Below are positions 13,364 through 14,035 of a stretch of 14,035 bases of DNA, in pieces (position 1 is the first letter of the stretch; the number at the start of each line of letters is the position of its first letter). Made by a program: the position numbers and the translations under genes. The notes below the pieces were generated by a model. The model searched no databases. It saw only the letters and a program-made list of their open reading frames with translations, and was not told the origin of the DNA. The DNA lies in assembly GCA_964466595.1 (NCBI GenBank), contig CAYXNR010000054.1, positions 1-14,035 of the forward strand, written 5' to 3'. The stretch comes from JABDGC01 sp964466595 (GTDB lineage Bacteria; Pseudomonadota; Gammaproteobacteria; DSM-16500).

Positions 13364-13393
13364 CGGAATGCCCTCGATTTGGTTTATAAGTTA

Positions 13394-13399
13394 AGTATA
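13394..13399 (-). promoter_or_regulatory. Candidate -10 box of the basic-protein gene
   Basis: TATACT on the minus strand, 31 bases before the start codon. No clear TTGACA-like box stands 16-18 bases further upstream, so only the -10 is called. Confidence 0.3.
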
Positions 13400-13489
13400 G
13401 ACGATTGGTTTAAGTTAGCTGAGCTTGCTAAGAGATATTGCCGCTTGTTAATAAATTGTTGTTTTTAAATGATTTTTTACCATACAGCA

Positions 13490-14035
13490 CTACCTTTCCA
13501 AATGAATGCTATTCCCAGAATCCCGTCGGTAAATGCTACCATTTGGCATAATAGCGAGGACCTTCGCGGCGCGCGTACCCACAAACCAGACCTCTAAGCG
13601 AGGATTGCTTTGCTGATTACTGCGGCTGCCCTCCCAATGGCAAACCCAGGTTTTATTGGGATAAATAAATTCCCTATTCAAGCAGTTCTTGCTAAGCGAA
13701 GCATGATCAAGCTTGCAAGTGCTTTCTCCAGAATCGCAATACAGTGCAGATTTTCCTGCCGTATTTTTGACAGCCTCATAATTCATACCCAGTTCGATAT
13801 GATGAAAAAGCATGGGCGTGATTTGAATGAGCGTATTATTATAAATAGCACTGTCTAGCGCTATTTGCCGCTGGAAAGCAGCATGAGCTGGAGCGACGAG
13901 GAAAATGGCTAGAAATAAAAACAGAAAAGAGCTAAAAATGTTAGGCCTGAGGGGTTCTTGCTGGTAGGAAGGGAATAAGAACGCGCCAGGTTCGTCCGGA
14001 TTAACCTCGCTAACAACTGCAATGGCTGCTGCAGA
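13490..14035 (-). CDS. Exported BamE/SmpA-like protein, 5' end outside the window
   Basis: The frame is open from the right window edge to the stop at 13490, giving 181 visible residues. No in-frame ATG, GTG or TTG occurs before the ATG at 13813, which would give only 107 residues and has no ribosome-binding site. Upstream of that ATG the frame encodes a signal-like stretch, NIFSSFLFLFLAIFLV followed by APAHA (codons at 13880-13942), a plausible signal or anchor with a cleavage site. The real start is therefore probably beyond 14035. The domain after it has LGMNYEAVKNTAGK, close to the GMSYAEVKAILGKP pattern of SmpA/OmlA (BamE-like) domains, then YCDSGESTC, WVCHWEG and LEVWFVGTRAAKV, fitting the following strands. 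Cysteines in the mature part suggest disulphides. The family assignment is by pattern only. Confidence 0.55.
   Translation of the reverse strand, partial: SAAAIAVVSEVNPDEPGAFLFPSYQQEPLRPNIFSSFLFLFLAIFLVAPAHAAFQRQIALDSAIYNNTLIQITPMLFHHIELGMNYEAVKNTAGKSALYCDSGESTCKLDHASLSKNCLNREFIYPNKTWVCHWEGSRSNQQSNPRLEVWFVGTRAAKVLAIMPNGSIYRRDSGNSIHLER

Noticed and set aside
13610..13858. 82-codon plus-strand ORF opposite the BamE-like gene
   Set aside because: The minus-strand frame is longer, open to the window edge and has a signal-like segment and domain motifs.

Overview
The window reads as ordinary chromosomal DNA of a gammaproteobacterium. The protein families (MetN with a NIL domain, RibD-RibE-RibBA-RibH under an FMN riboswitch, Hsp33, PhhA) fit that class. 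Three things suggest, as inference only, a host-associated member of the Legionellales/Coxiellaceae type: an AT-leaning base composition, a large orphan alpha/beta-hydrolase-like protein with a membrane-inserting C-terminal half, and a GlpT/Pht-like MFS transporter. No phage, CRISPR array, tRNA, rRNA or complete insertion sequence is visible.

Layout. 1-1100, minus strand: the start of metI and all of metN (methionine import), overlapping by 8 bases. 1247-2491, minus: a small outer-membrane beta-barrel gene followed after 15 bases by a rhomboid protease gene, closed by a terminator. 2492-2880: a degenerate repeat, an FMN riboswitch and its expression platform. 2881-6220, plus: ribD-ribE-ribBA-ribH, a complete riboflavin pathway with tight or overlapping junctions and no nusB after it. 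6221-6418: two imperfect tandem copies of a palindromic repeat. 6419-8218, plus: a 599-residue hydrolase-like membrane protein whose start codon lies in a third, partial repeat copy. 8291-8818, plus: a second beta-barrel gene, paralogous to the first. 8930-9823, plus: hslO (Hsp33). 9842-10624, minus: phhA. 10702-10801: a 100-base element with perfect 33-base inverted arms. 10879-12234, minus: an MFS transporter. 12235-12653: a mostly gene-free stretch with a possible 20-codon ORF and a GC-richer stretch that may fold. 12654-13106, plus: a secreted two-repeat PepSY protein. 13115-13363, minus: a very basic 82-residue protein. 13490-14035, minus: a secreted BamE/SmpA-like protein whose frame stays open to the window edge.

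The rib genes form one regulatory unit: FMN binding to the leader should shut down all the enzymes from GTP and ribulose 5-phosphate to riboflavin. The other genes look like small independent units. The least explained parts are the hydrolase-like protein with its repeat-derived start, the paralogous barrels flanking the rib block, the 100-base inverted repeat, and the leader region at 12265-12650.
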